A DNA stretch of 64,000 nucleotides. Origin: Leucaena leucocephala (taxonomy: Eukaryota > Streptophyta > Magnoliopsida > Fabales > Fabaceae). This document shows, piece after piece, positions 45,300-56,400 of this stretch. Numbering within the stretch: the stretch's first letter is position 1; every line of letters begins with the position of its first letter. The notes beneath the pieces are model-generated. The model was not told where the DNA came from. It worked only from the letters and a program-made list of their open reading frames with translations, and did not search any database. A program made the translations under genes and the position numbers. The stretch is from assembly GCA_037074615.1 (NCBI GenBank), contig CM073562.1, forward strand, positions 7,053,001 to 7,117,000, read 5' to 3'.

Positions 45300-45750
45300 A
45301 TGTAATACTTGGGAAGTGAGTAGAATTTCTCACGGTACCTCTATTACAGAGATATGTGTGATTTTAAAATGGACAAGGGTAATTGCAACATCTAGGTGGA
45401 TGGTCGTGGTTGGAGAACTCGAATCCTGTGAATATTATGACCTTCTTCTCCATTACCACCAGCTTGATGATGATGATGATGATGATAGAAATCTAGAATC
45501 ACATTTTTCCACAGTACTTTGAAACGCATTTAATGCAACTATGTGGGACTGATCCAACATCTAGAAAAAAGGACATCGTTGGTGCCAGTTGTAGACCTCC
45601 ACAATGCCATCACCTTGAAGTTCAAGACTTCTACAAGGGAATTCAATCTGGTCTTGAATTGCAGCGAGCCATTTCCAGTCACAACACCTTCTGAAGTTTC
45701 TTGGAAAATGTTGAAGGAATTAAGGCTCAATGGTATAATCTTTTTCTGAG
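45300..45750 (+). pseudogene. Unidentified gene-like fragment
   Basis: The region is less AT-rich than its surroundings. A frame at 45543-45749 (68 codons) reads LVPVVDLHNAITLKF, FNLVLNCSEPFPVTTPSEV and WKMLKELRLNG, with balanced amino-acid use like a real protein. Upstream, 45316-45522 gives a second frame ending in an Asp run coded by (GAT)7 at 45463-45486. I do not recognise the family and cannot connect the two frames with confidence. Confidence 0.3.
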
Positions 45751-45849
45751 CATTGTTTATTTTTATTCACAATAGCTAATGTACGATTACAAAACTAATG
45801 TGCCACTTGTATACAAAAAAAAGAATGTTCTAGACTAGTATAAACATAA

Positions 45850-46392
45850 ATAAACAATAATAAATGATAAAAAGGATAAGGCACTATCGTTTATTATATA
45901 TATATATATATCCTTAACTCTCTCCTTTCTCTTGTACCTCTCCTCTTGGACTTGAGGGTACAACTATATTAAGCATCCCATAAAGCAAAATCTTGAATGA
46001 GATAAGTGCTTTGTAAAACAATTATCTAGTACATACTGAACAGAAAGCTGATTTTGTAGAACTTGAACTCTTACAAAATGTGCATTATTCTCTATATGTT
46101 TTGTCCAAAAAAGGTGAACTGAATTAGAGGCTATAGCAGTAGCACTAGTTTTGTTACATTAAGTGATAGGAATTATCTTCAAGAGCAAATCCAACATAAT
46201 TTAACGATAGTGTTTCACAAGGATCGATACTCATATTTTGTACTAGATTTAGCATGCAGCTACATTTTGTTTTTTTCTTAGGACCAAGCCACAAGCAAAT
46301 CTCCTAGAAAAATATAGAAGCTTCTTACTTAACGTTTGTTATCAGTACAAGTGTAAGATCCAGTTTTCCTAGTAAAGACCAAACGTGAGATT
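45850..46392 (-). pseudogene. Copia RNase H segment, copy A (left part)
   Basis: On the minus strand it reads KKQNVAACKSSTKYEYRSL (about 46275-46225), equivalent to Copia RNase H 'SSTEAEYRALA', then ELCWICSLLK-like, TKHIENNAHFVRVQVLQNQL (about 46105-46045) and CFTKHLSHSRFCF (about 46020-45985). Frames change and stops occur. Beyond the tail, CCTCTCCTCTTGGACTTGAG (45936) is shared with copy B. A (TA)n run lies at 45895-45912. The segment is cut at 46392 by the CACTA element and resumes at 55119. Confidence 0.75.
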
Positions 46393-47001
46393 CACTACTG
46401 CAAAATATGCTTTTTAAATCCCCAATTTTAAACTAGTCCTTATGGAGAAGGTTTAAAAATATGACTGGTGTTATTTTTGTAAATACAATAAAATATTTAC
46501 ACCGGATGTATATGTAACTAGTGTAAAAATAATTACTACACTATATACTAATATCAATAGGTCTAGATTAGCTGTGTCATATTCTAACTATTTATTAATT
46601 TATTGTCTATACTTTCCTACTTCTTTTCTGTAACTTCTTCAGACCTTGTGGAGACACTTTAAAAAAATGATAGATGATATTTTTGTAAATAAGATGAAAT
46701 ATTTACACCTGATTTACATGTAACCGATGTAAAATATATATAACCAGTTTTAAATATACTTTCTATTATGACTTTTCAGTTTCTTGACTATGCTCTCCTG
46801 CTTCTTTTCTTCGTACCTTCTCAAACTATTTATTTCACTTCTTGGTTTCCAATATTTGTACTCATTATAATATAAGGTTAAATGTATTCTTCGATATTCT
46901 TTTCTGAAACCGTTCTTATTCCTCAACCATATGTATACCATTCCTATTATCAGTACTTTATGTCTCTGTTTTCTTTTCTTTTCTGCTATTTGAACCCTCC
47001 A

Positions 47002-47331
47002 ATGGGTTCTTCCTCATGCACATCTCATTCTCCATCACACAAAAGAAATAGAGACGAATTTGAAGACAAGCATCCCGACCCTCACCCTGTAGTTCCTTAT
47101 CCTCCTCCCCTAGTTGTCACTCTGATGGAGTGCCTTAAGGAACTCATATTTCACTCCAATGGCCTGGAGGACTCAGTGGAAGAATTGGCTTAGAAAGTTA
47201 AAATACTGAAATATAGTTTCAAAGCTTTCCACTTAGAAGTTTGTTGCCATCAATAGAATGATAGCTTGTATAATCTTGATGATCCTATCGACTCTGATGA
47301 ATCCCAAACCTCCCAGTCTAATAAGGAGTGA
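47002..47331 (+). pseudogene. Third CACTA reading frame, 109 codons, two TAG stops, function unknown
   Basis: From ATG 47002 one frame runs to TGA 47329-47331 without any frameshift; only TAG at 47191 and TAG at 47254 interrupt it, and each could come from a CAG/CAA codon by C to T. The product starts with a Ser-rich segment and a basic-acidic stretch (KRNRDEFEDKHPDP), then a proline-rich PHPVVPYPPP, then a probable helix LMECLKELIFHSNGLEDSVE and VKILKYSFKAFHLE, and an acidic tail DDPIDSDESQTSQSNKE. The heptad-like Leu spacing suggests a coiled coil. AATAAAA at about 47380 could be its poly(A) signal. I do not recognise a family. It may be a captured host gene or an accessory protein of this CACTA lineage. 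Confidence 0.55.
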
Positions 47332-48047
47332 AAGCCTGCAACCCTTATTTGCCCCTCTTATTTTATTTTTTGTATGTAATAATAAAAAGAGATAATATAT
47401 TATATATTCTGATAGATATTGTTTTAGAAATTTCATACTTTTGATGTATAGTTATTAGTAAAGTTGAATGAATAATGTTTCTTTTTTTGATGACATGGTG
47501 TTCTTTTATTTTTCAAAAAAAAATGCAACAGATTGAAACCGGATATGTCAAGGTCAAGTGTAGAATATAATATCCAATTTAGAAAAAGTTATTTCTACAC
47601 CGGTGTTCTATTTCATCTGGTATAGATTTGTACAATTTATAATATTTTATACCAGTGTAAAAGTGACTGATGTAGAATATATTGTCTGTTTAGAAAAAAG
47701 TTATTTCTACACCGGCATTGTATTTTATCTGGTGTAGATTTGCTTATGAAATACACTTTAATTTAATCCAAACCCCTTTCGCGCCTCCCATCTGTCATTT
47801 TTCACTGGTTTGCACATTTAAGTATTCTCGACCCTTCACAGCAAGTGAGTTTTATTTTGAACTTATTGTCTCAAGAACTGAAGATTTATGTGCTACTGGC
47901 AGGAGCTTTTGTTAGATTCATTGCTATCATTTACTTGTTTTATTTGGTGAGTTCTTCTACTTGTGCATGATATATTCTCTCCTATAATTAGTTGTAAGCT
48001 AGGTTTTTTTATTTTCTATTTTTCTAGTTTTTTAGTCTTCCACAAAT
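47332..48047 (+). repeat. Internal subterminal-type repeats and tnp2 leader
   Basis: TTATTTCTACACCGG followed by a short variable part and TCTGGT(A/G)TAGATTTG occurs twice, at about 47589-47630 and 47701-47745, the same repeat as at the element ends. From 47745 to 48047 lies an unannotated leader of the tnp2 gene with no clear TATA box. Confidence 0.6.
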
Positions 48048-50940
48048 ATGGATCGTAGTTGGATAAATGATAAATGAACAAATATTGAGTATGGTTAGAG
48101 GGTGAAGGAGCTTTTATATTTTGCTAAATAAAATAGTGATAATGACAATGGAAGGTTTTATTATACTTGTATCAGTTGTTTGAATGACAGGAAACAAAGT
48201 GTTGCAGATATATACACTTATCGAGTGCATCTGAACAATTAGAACAGACCTTTGATGATGACATGGATACTGATTATTAGGTAGAGGACATGATTCATGA
48301 TGTTGGAGAAGATGCTTTTATGTGGTCACATGCATATGGTAATATGTGTAATGATGCAAAAAAAATCTCTATACCCATAGTGCAGAAAATACAACCTATT
48401 GAATACGGTGTTGAGATTGGTAAGTGTGAAAGCACGGCATAGGTAGAGTAATAGATGTTTCTCAGAAGTGCTTGAGTTGTTACAAGACATGTTTCTAGAA
48501 GAAAATATGTTACCCAAATGCTACTATGATGCTAAGAAAATAATGTCATTTAGGCACGAAGTATAGAAAGATTCATGTATGCCCAAATGATTGCATATTG
48601 TACAGGAAAGATTCATCTACAAAGGTGTTATTGTATCTTCCAATTATACCAAGTTTTAAGCAATTTTTTGCTATTGAAGATGATGCAAAACAATGTTATG
48701 TCATGCGATTGGAAGGATTTATGATGGAAAGCTTCATCATCCGGGTGATTCTTTTCAATGGAAAAAGATTGATGATTTATTTCTCAAGTTGGGCAATGAA
48801 ATATGAAACATAAGACTTGGACTTAGTACAGATGGCATGAACCCTTATGGTTTCCTTAGTAGTATACATAGTTCATGGCCCGTCCTCTTGGTGATTTACA
48901 ACATATCTCCCTTGTTGTGTATGAGACACAAGTATGTAATGTGTCTATGTTGATTTCAAGACCAAAACAATCAAGAAATGACATAGACGTTTACCTAATG
49001 TCCTTGATAAAATATTTGAAGAAGCTATGGGAAGATATGGATGTTTTTATGCAATTAAGAAGGAGGTTTTTAATATGTGGGCTATGATCTTTTATACAAT
49101 TAATGACTTTTCTGCATACAGAAATTTGTCAAGGTATAGTGTTAAGGGCCATAAAGCATGTCCGATTTATGAGCAAGGGACTTGCTACTATCAACTTTGT
49201 CATGAAAGAAAGGCAGTATACCTAAGTTATAGGAGATTTCTAAGACAAGGCCACTCATACCGTCGACTGAAGAAAAAAAATTTGGCGGCTAAGAATTTGA
49301 AAATTCTCTAGAGCTATTGACTAGAGAAGAAGTATATGAAAGGGTGAAAGACATCAATGTTACTTTCGGTAAGACTACCAAGAGAAGTGACAAAATATAT
49401 AGAAAAAGATTTGTCTTCTTTGAGCTTCCATATTAGCAACATCTTCATGTAAGGCACCATATAGATGTCATACATGTGGAGAAAAATGTGTGTGATATCA
49501 TTGTTGAAACACTTCTCAATATACATGGTAGTTCCAAAGACACTTTGAAGGTAAGATTAGATTTTCAAAAAATTGGAATATGTGAGAATTTTCTTCTAAG
49601 ACTAAATGGTGAGGAGAGTTATTGTGTTGAAGAGATTAATATTTTTGTCAAAGGATGAGAGAAGAAGTATTTGTGAATGTTTACAAGGAATTAAAATTTC
49701 CTCTGGGTACTTATCTAATCTTAAGAAGATTGTGTCGATAAAAGATTTGAAATAAATAGGCCAAAAGTCTCATGATTGTCATGTCTTGATGCAATAATTA
49801 CTCCCAGTAGCTATTCGAGGAATCCTTCAAGATGATTTAAGACACATTGTAACCTAACTTTGCTTATTATTCAATGCTATATATGGAAAAGTCTTTGAGA
49901 CTGAAAAGTTTGATGAATTGGAGCATGAGGGTTATATTATTTTATGCCATCTTGGAAAGTTGTTTCTTCCTAGCTTTTTTGACATCATGATACACCTCAT
50001 CATTCATATAGTGCAAGAGATAAAATAGTATGGCCTATATATTTACGATGGTTTTACCCATTTGAAAGATACATGAAAATCCTTAAAAGGTATATGAAGA
50101 ATCCAAATCAGCCTGAGGCATCTATTGCTCAAAACTATGTTTCCAAAGAAGCTATAGATTTTATCAACACTATCTATCTAAAGTAAGACTTACCAATCTC
50201 TCTAAACCCCATTCTAGGCAGGGGTCAAGGTGGAATGTCGGTGAAGAGTGTTGATCGTAATGAATTATAGAAAATACACTTACACATCTTGACTAACATT
50301 AATGAAGTTCAATACTATATATTTGTTGATCAAGAGCTTGTCTAAACTAAAATAATAGAATGATAGAGAAAAAGTTTATTAGAGAACACAACAAATCTTT
50401 TGCACATTAGAATGTTGAAAATGATGATTATGTATCTAATTTAGTTAGACGGTTGGCATATGGTCCTAAATTTATGTTGGAATTCATTTGATATCAACCA
50501 ATATTCCTTTTATATAATGGTGTTATGTTAGTGGCTAAAGCTATGCACTTCTCTAGTTCAAAAACAACAATCTTAAATTAGCAGTCATACCTTATTACGG
50601 TGTTGTTGAAGAGATTTGGGAGACGAACTACACCAAATTCACAGTTTCATTGTTCAAATGCAAGTGGGCTAATGTAAACAATAGTGTTATGATGGATATG
50701 TTAGGATTTATACTGGTTGATATGAATAGTATAAGTTTTGGGAATTAGCATTTCATTATGGCAGACCAAGCAAAGCAAGTCTTCTATATAACTGAACTGG
50801 CAAATAAAAGATGGCCTATCGCTCATCAAGAAAAAAGGGTTGTTGACAATAATTATTCAATTTGTGAGACCTCTTCTTTTTCAGTAGGTTTACCAAAATT
50901 GAATGAAGAAGAAGTGGATTCTAATTGATTTGTATGTGAG
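48048..50940 (+). pseudogene. tnp2-type CACTA transposase relic
   Basis: Start ATG 48048: MDRSWINDK, then VKELLYFAK and GRFYYTCISCLNDRKQSV, the Transposase-associated domain. Core blocks follow: KVLLYLPIIPSFKQFF (48615-48665), RPKQSRNDIDVYLMSLIKYL (48960-49020), TINDFSAYRNLSRYSVKGHK and ACPIYE (49100-49170), YRRFLRQGHSYRRLKKK (49229-49280), HHIDVIHVEKNVCDIIVETL (49455-49510), DERRSICECLQGIKISSGYL, KSHDCHVLMQ.LLPVAIRGIL (about 49768-49830). The DUF4218 region reads LFLPSFFDIMIHLIIH, RYMKILKRYMKNPNQPEASI (about 50070-50130). DUF4216 at 50590-50930 is nearly clean: GVVEEIWETNYTKFTVSLFK, CKWANVNNSVMMDMLGFILV and MADQAKQVFYITELANKRWP, with one stop. Many stops and shifts elsewhere. Complete domain order makes the identification firm. 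Confidence 0.9.
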
Positions 50941-51099
50941 TGTTTTATGTTTTTGAGGCACTAATGCAATTATGTTTATTGTTCTGATTAGATATATTGT
51001 TTTGATATAATAATAGCACAAGTTTATTGTTCTAATTGCATATATAAATGTTGTAACTTCAAGTGATAGGGTAATAAAAAGGTAGGTGGGAAAAACATA

Positions 51100-51480
51100 A
51101 CTCCAATAGTTAAACCGATTACACATGTTATTCAGTGTAAAAAGTGACGTGAAAAATTTAAGGTGCAATTTTTTAAAATAAACTAAAATCTTTGTTACAC
51201 TGGATTTACATTTTATCCGGTGTAGAAAGTCTTCTAAAATTCAAAATATTAGGCATGACAATTTTGAAAATAAGTAGACAACTTTTTAAACCAGTTATTG
51301 TTAGTTAGGTTTAGAAATATGATTTACTACACCATATTTATCTTTTATCCGATGTAAAAAGTTTTCTTAAATTCAAAATATTAGTTGTGGTATTTTTCAA
51401 AATAAGTAGGCATCTTTTTAAATTGTTGTGTTAGTCAGGTTTAGAAATATGTAAAATGGTGTAAAAAGTCTTCCTCACAA
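51100..51480 (+). repeat. Internal repeat array between the two CACTA genes
   Basis: A unit of about 130 bp is present twice: TTTATCCGGTGTAGAAAGTC ... ATTCAAAATATTAG (51215 on) and TTTATCCGATGTAAAAAGTT ... ATTCAAAATATTAG (51345 on), each continuing into AAAATAAGTAG and AGGTTTAGAAATATG. The CCGGTGTA core equals the terminal subterminal repeat. Confidence 0.7.
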
Positions 51481-51794
51481 AACATTTTTGAAGCCCTCCC
51501 ATTAGCGCATCTTTCATTTCTCAGGTTTTCTTTAGTCTTATTTCTTACTTCTATCATTATTCTCTATTCTCACTCTCATTGTTCCTTACTGTGTACATGT
51601 TGTCGACACTTATTTTCTCATGTATGTGATTCACTATGTATGTGTTTGTTTAATCTAGGTTTTGTAGTTTTCCTGCGATAAATGCTTGAACTTCTTTCCA
51701 TAGATAAATACTAAAGGAACAAGTTTTGTGTATTCTAGAAGAAGGCAAAAGGGTTAAGTCTATTTACTATATTTGATTTTGTTATTGCGTATAT

Positions 51795-54480
51795 AGGAAT
51801 ATGGGGTAGTGGTAATCAGAATGAGGCTAGCAATGCTCCAAGTGACTCTAAGCAAAGGAGGGGAAGAAGTGCGACATGATTAAAAGACAGGAAGGAAGGA
51901 AAATTACTACCAATTAAGTTTGACACACGTTGGAACCCAATTAGTGAACACAGTACCAAGTACATGAGTTATGTTAGCCTCTTAGCATGCAATAAGACTA
52001 ACATCACCATAGAGACTTGGGATGCTATTGATAATCGCTTGAAGAATCAAATTTAGGACTCTATCTAGGTATAGTAACTGACTATTGTATATTGTATCAT
52101 AGCAATACCAAAAACGCAACTATTTGTTGATAACTATACTTTCAATGGCAATTCTTGCAGCTCACTTACAATGTTCCCAACAATGAAGTCTTAAAGAAGA
52201 AGATATTGTCTTATTGATCTGAGTATTAGAGGGCATTCAAGATATAATTAGCTCATCAATATGTGCATGGCCGAGATAAAGATGGTCAGCCTTATCCTTC
52301 TCCATGCAGCAAGTATCAATTCATTGATGAAGCTACTAGGGAAGAAATTTTTAAGGTTCGGACTACGCGATCAGCTATGGTAAGTTAACGAGCTACTTGC
52401 ATTTTCCATATTTCTTCCTTTTTTATATATTAATTTTAACTACTTCAAGTCTTGTAGGAAAAAATAACAAAAGCCATTGAACACACTCTCAAGAATTTTG
52501 CCCCGACACAATGTCTCGAGGGGTTAGGTGAAAGCTAAAAGATACTTGTTGGGGGCCAAGAGAAAGAGGCTAGAAGAAAATACTAAGTCTTATCCTAGTG
52601 TTACTCTTGCTCCCCTATCTCCAATACGTTGCGAAGATAAATGGTTGTACTCTCACTAAACAAGGAGTGAATCATTTACAAGCGATCAAGCTCGCATGAT
52701 TGTGTAAAAAATTGTAAGTACTACTTATATTATTTTGTTTTAGTAGACTAATTATATTATTATGTTTGCTCTTTATATATTATAGGCTAATCTTAAATAA
52801 CAAGAAGCCCATTGCTCCTCCAAGTCAGATGGTAGGAATGACATCTTAATTGTTGCCATAGGCAAGCAAGAGCATGGGGTCTTGTCAGGAGAGTTGAAGG
52901 AGGTATCGATATAAGAGATTACTTTAGAGTATCTCCATGACATTTCCCATATGTGTTGAGGGCAGAGATGGAATCATTGGTATCCATTATGAGGGCAGAG
53001 GCTAAGGTAGAGGCTTGGGCAGAAGCTAGGGCACAGGCAGAAACTTCAATTGAGGCACGATTATAAGAGAGATTGGTAAAGATTAAGGAAGAAATATTGT
53101 CCATAATGACATTAAGGCAACAGGAGCTAACTGGCCCTATAACTTAGTAGAGGATCCTTTTAAAAGGTTAGTGACACATGGTTCCATCCATAGCTTAAAG
53201 GTAACTGCCCACCATATCTAAATCCAGGTGATTAGTTAAGGGTGGCAGTTAAAGATGTGATAATTGAAGATGCTCTTGTCCCAATACTGATAAGGTGAAG
53301 ACAGTGAATTAGGCAAAGGGGACTTTCATATTATGGCCAAAGCATCTTGTTTCAGATCATGTCTCCCTTAGTAAACTTCCTATACCTCCCAATTTGAGTA
53401 CCATGCAATGTGTGATCTGATTGGTATCTGATAAAATATTCTGTAGATGCATTGCCTATGGATTCAATTGTGGGTGACGTGGGGGCACCTGCCTTTGTTG
53501 ACCATGCAAATATGAAATATGTTATCACTCTTGGGAATGAACCAACCTCTGGGTGCATCCAAGTGTTTTTTATGTAAGTCTAATTTAAATGTAAATATAT
53601 GTAATAACAAAATTCGTGCAAGCTGAGTGTTTGCATTAACTAACGTTGTGTTTGCATTAATGTACGTACATGCAAACTGAGTTGGTTTCCAAGGGAAAAT
53701 GAGGTCAGTTCAGATTCCTATGCCCATTTTAGATTTATGCAAAATGAACTTCCCAATCTTTGAGACTTTAGTACATTTCAAGGAGGCTTGGTGAAACAGA
53801 TATTGATTGTTTCTTTGCATTATATATGTAGGAATAAGAATAATAATATTTCATTTTATTTCAAACTAGTTTTGTATTTGCTTAATACTAATAGTCATTA
53901 TTGTTTAATTATTTTCTACAACAATCATTAGCAATTAATAATACTATGTAAGCACACTTATAAAGTTTTCTTCTTATACTCCCTCCACTACAAGCCATCA
54001 GTTGATGCCAAGAAGATTATGAACATGTGAGTTTTCTTCTATACAGAACAATAGTGTTTGTAACAAATATGATATTTATAATAAATGGGTTACTAAGTTT
54101 ATAACTTTGGTCATAGGGCTATGAGGTACATTTGCAATTGCAAGGGGTCTTAAGAAACCCAATCGATGAGGGACCCTGAATGGATCATACCGAAGGTAAT
54201 AAAAGTGTTAAGTCTTATGCTCCACGATTTTTTACTGGTGACAAATAGTTTTGTTTATATTAATATTACAGAGTCGAAGGCAACCCAAACAAAACAACTT
54301 GTGGAACTTTTACATGGTCATACACATGATCAATATCATTTTGTCAAATAGGATTGACCTAACTGAGGAGGTAAATTGTGTTTTTAATGATTTCATATTT
54401 CTTGTCAATTTAATATATATTAGTAATGCCTTAATTTATTTTATTTTAATTTGATGTTTCAGATGTTTAATCAATCTAAC
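51795..54480 (+). pseudogene. TnpA-like protein with Ulp1 (C48) protease domain, relic
   Basis: Blocks in order: LKDRKEGKLLPIKFDTRWNP and ISEHSTKYMSYVSLLA, IETWDAIDNRLKNQI (51880-52060), the conserved start of plant CACTA TnpA/Transposase_24 proteins; YVHGRDKDGQPYPSPCSKYQ and FIDEATREEIFKVR (52255-52380); an 'EH.GRVRGVG' region near 52870-52900 (frameshifted); VRVAVKDVIIEDALVPI and KGTFILWPKHLV (53243-53345). The protease part gives SLHYKPSVDAKKIMNM (53983-54030), RYICNCKGS (54124-54150) and LWNFYMVIHMINIILSNRID (54300-54355), the 'CGYYVMRYM..II' block. The catalytic Cys position reads Trp. Ulp1 domains cleave SUMO conjugates; several plant CACTA lineages carry one in this gene. Introns and mutations both break the frame. 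Confidence 0.75.
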
Positions 54481-55118
54481 TCATTTCTTGAACAAGATAT
54501 TGAGGATTGTGAAATATTTAGGTCTAGTTTTTTGTTCAATTCATTCCTTCTCAATAGAATTTGTCATTAATTGAATACATTTTCTTATTTTTCTGTTCAA
54601 ATTGTTGCAGTTTTTACTGAATTTTATTAAATGAATAATGTAATGAGCAATTGAGGATCTGTCTCTACTGTTGTCTCTTTAAGTCTATATATTTGGGCAA
54701 TTTATTCATGAACCTTCAAGGGATGAGGTTAATGAAACATTGAAGGGGTCTTTTTTTAAAAATACATTTAAATTGGATAAAGAATACCGGCAGGTTTAGA
54801 AACAATATGTAAATATTACAACATCTATATTGGTTGTCTTTATGGTGAGGTATAGAAAATAGATTCTTCTACACTGGGTATAAACACAACCAATGTAAAA
54901 AATTCATTAATCTATAGTTCAAGTTCACATAACCAGTGGAGATATTAGTAAATTCTACTCATGATTCCAAAAAAGAAAGGTTTAAATTCTACTCATTCTA
55001 CACCGGTGAACCTCCTGGCTTAAAAAGTGTACACTTTCTATACGTTCTATTTTTACACCGGATTATTATCCGATGTAAAATACAATTTTCAACTGAGAAA
55101 TCGTTTTTTGCTATAGTG

Positions 55119-55375
55119 AATAAATGTTAGATATGGGCCACATAAAATAGTTGAAACTCAAAAGAGACAACTTTTGTGGTTAGACCCAAGTTGGTCAAAA
55201 GTTTAATTTTAAAAGCAACAAAACAAGAAAGGTAATTTTAAAAAATAGACCCAAAATTTCATAAAATTGTGAAAATTAGAGAGAAGTGCCATTGACAATA
55301 TTTGAGGCTCCATAATGTAAAATGAAGGAAATATTCCAAATGAATTGAATTTAGATTAAGTCTTAAAGGGTTAGA
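55119..55375 (-). pseudogene. Copia RNase H segment, copy A (right part)
   Basis: AATAAATGTTAGATATGGCC-like start continues copy A after the CACTA insertion and is colinear with 56184-56400 of copy B (TAAAATAGTTGAAACTCAAA, ACAAGAAAGGTAATTTT, GTG(C/T)CATTGACAATATTT). Confidence 0.7.
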
Positions 55376-56400
55376 ATCAAGTGATTAATAAATGATAAAA
55401 AGGTAAAGCACTATCCTCCTTTCGCTTGGACCTCTCCTCTTGGACTTGAGGGTACAATTGTAATCCTCTTTCAATCCTTATTATAATACCTATTTAACTA
55501 ATTTGGTTATATTAAAAAATTATTTAAGTTAGCTAACAATACACATTTTCTCTAAAACACTGGCCAAACTATCTTTTTTAATTACTTCCCTATCTCTTAA
55601 TTACTGTTGAAAGAGTATCTATAGTGGTAATTTAAGAAAAAATTGATAAATATGAGAAGGAAGTCTTATATTTAAGACTAAAATAAACTCTTCAATTATG
55701 TCATATATTAAGGATCAGAGGAATATTAAGATTGTCTCTCAAATAGCAAAATCTTGAATGCGAAAATGGCTCTGTAAAACAATTAGCTAATTAAACTTTT
55801 GTGGGTACATATTGAACAGAAAGATAATTTTGTAGTACTTGATTTCTTACCAAATGTGCATTAATCTCTATTTTTTTTGAACATCGTGAACTAGGTTGAA
55901 GCTAAAGCAGTAGCACCAGTTTTGTCACACCATATGATAGGAATTATCTTCAAGTTAAATTTAAGTTTCGATAGCAAAGAGCAAAGCCAACATAATTCAA
56001 CGATAGTGTTTGACAAAGATTAACGCTCAAATTATGTACTAAATTGAGCAACTACTTTTTGTTTTTTGAGAACCAAGCCACACAAGAATCTCCTAGGAAA
56101 ATATAGAAGCTCCCTACTTAACGTCGGTCATCAGGACAAGTGTAATATCCAGTTGTCCTAGTAAAGGCCAAACTAAAACTAAGAATAAATGTTAGATTTG
56201 GCCATATAAAATAGTTGAAACTCAAATGAAACAATGAAACAATTTTGAACGCATAATTTTGAAAAGCAATGAAACAAGAAAGGTAATTTTGAAAAACATA
56301 CCCAAAATCTTATAAACATAAAATAAAAGTGTCATTGACAATATTTCAGGTCCAAAGTGTAAAATAAAGGAAATATTCCAAAAATAAATTTTATTTAAGT
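55376..56400 (-). pseudogene. Copia RNase H segment, copy B (empty-site copy)
   Basis: Tandem duplicate of copy A, starting GTGATTAATAAATGATAAAAAGG. On the minus strand: GASIFS.EILVWLGSQKT-like (about 56120-56050) for the RNase H 'STSGY...L.SW.SKKQ' region; then the SSTEAEY region, decayed; a THFVR-like block (55865-55840) and a FTEPFSHSRF-like tail near 55760. The site where copy A holds the CACTA element is uninterrupted here (56180-56190). An extra ~200 bp relative to copy A lies near 55490-55690. Confidence 0.7.

Larger units (their letters stand above)
46393..55118 (+). mobile_element. CACTA transposon (8.7 kb), both ends present
   Basis: Left end CACTACTGCAAAATATGC at 46393; right end, on the minus strand, CACTATAGCAAAAAACG at 55118. 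Flanking triplets are ATT (46390-46392) and AAT (55119-55121); the empty site in the tandem copy (56184-56186) reads AAT, so the TSD was AAT with one later change on the left. Subterminal repeats are built on TTTACACCGG(T/A)TGTAAA: 46500, 46705, 54996, 55056. Genes in order on the plus strand: a 109-codon unknown frame, tnp2 transposase, TnpA-like/Ulp1. Further arrays of the same repeat lie inside, before and after tnp2. Confidence 0.9.
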
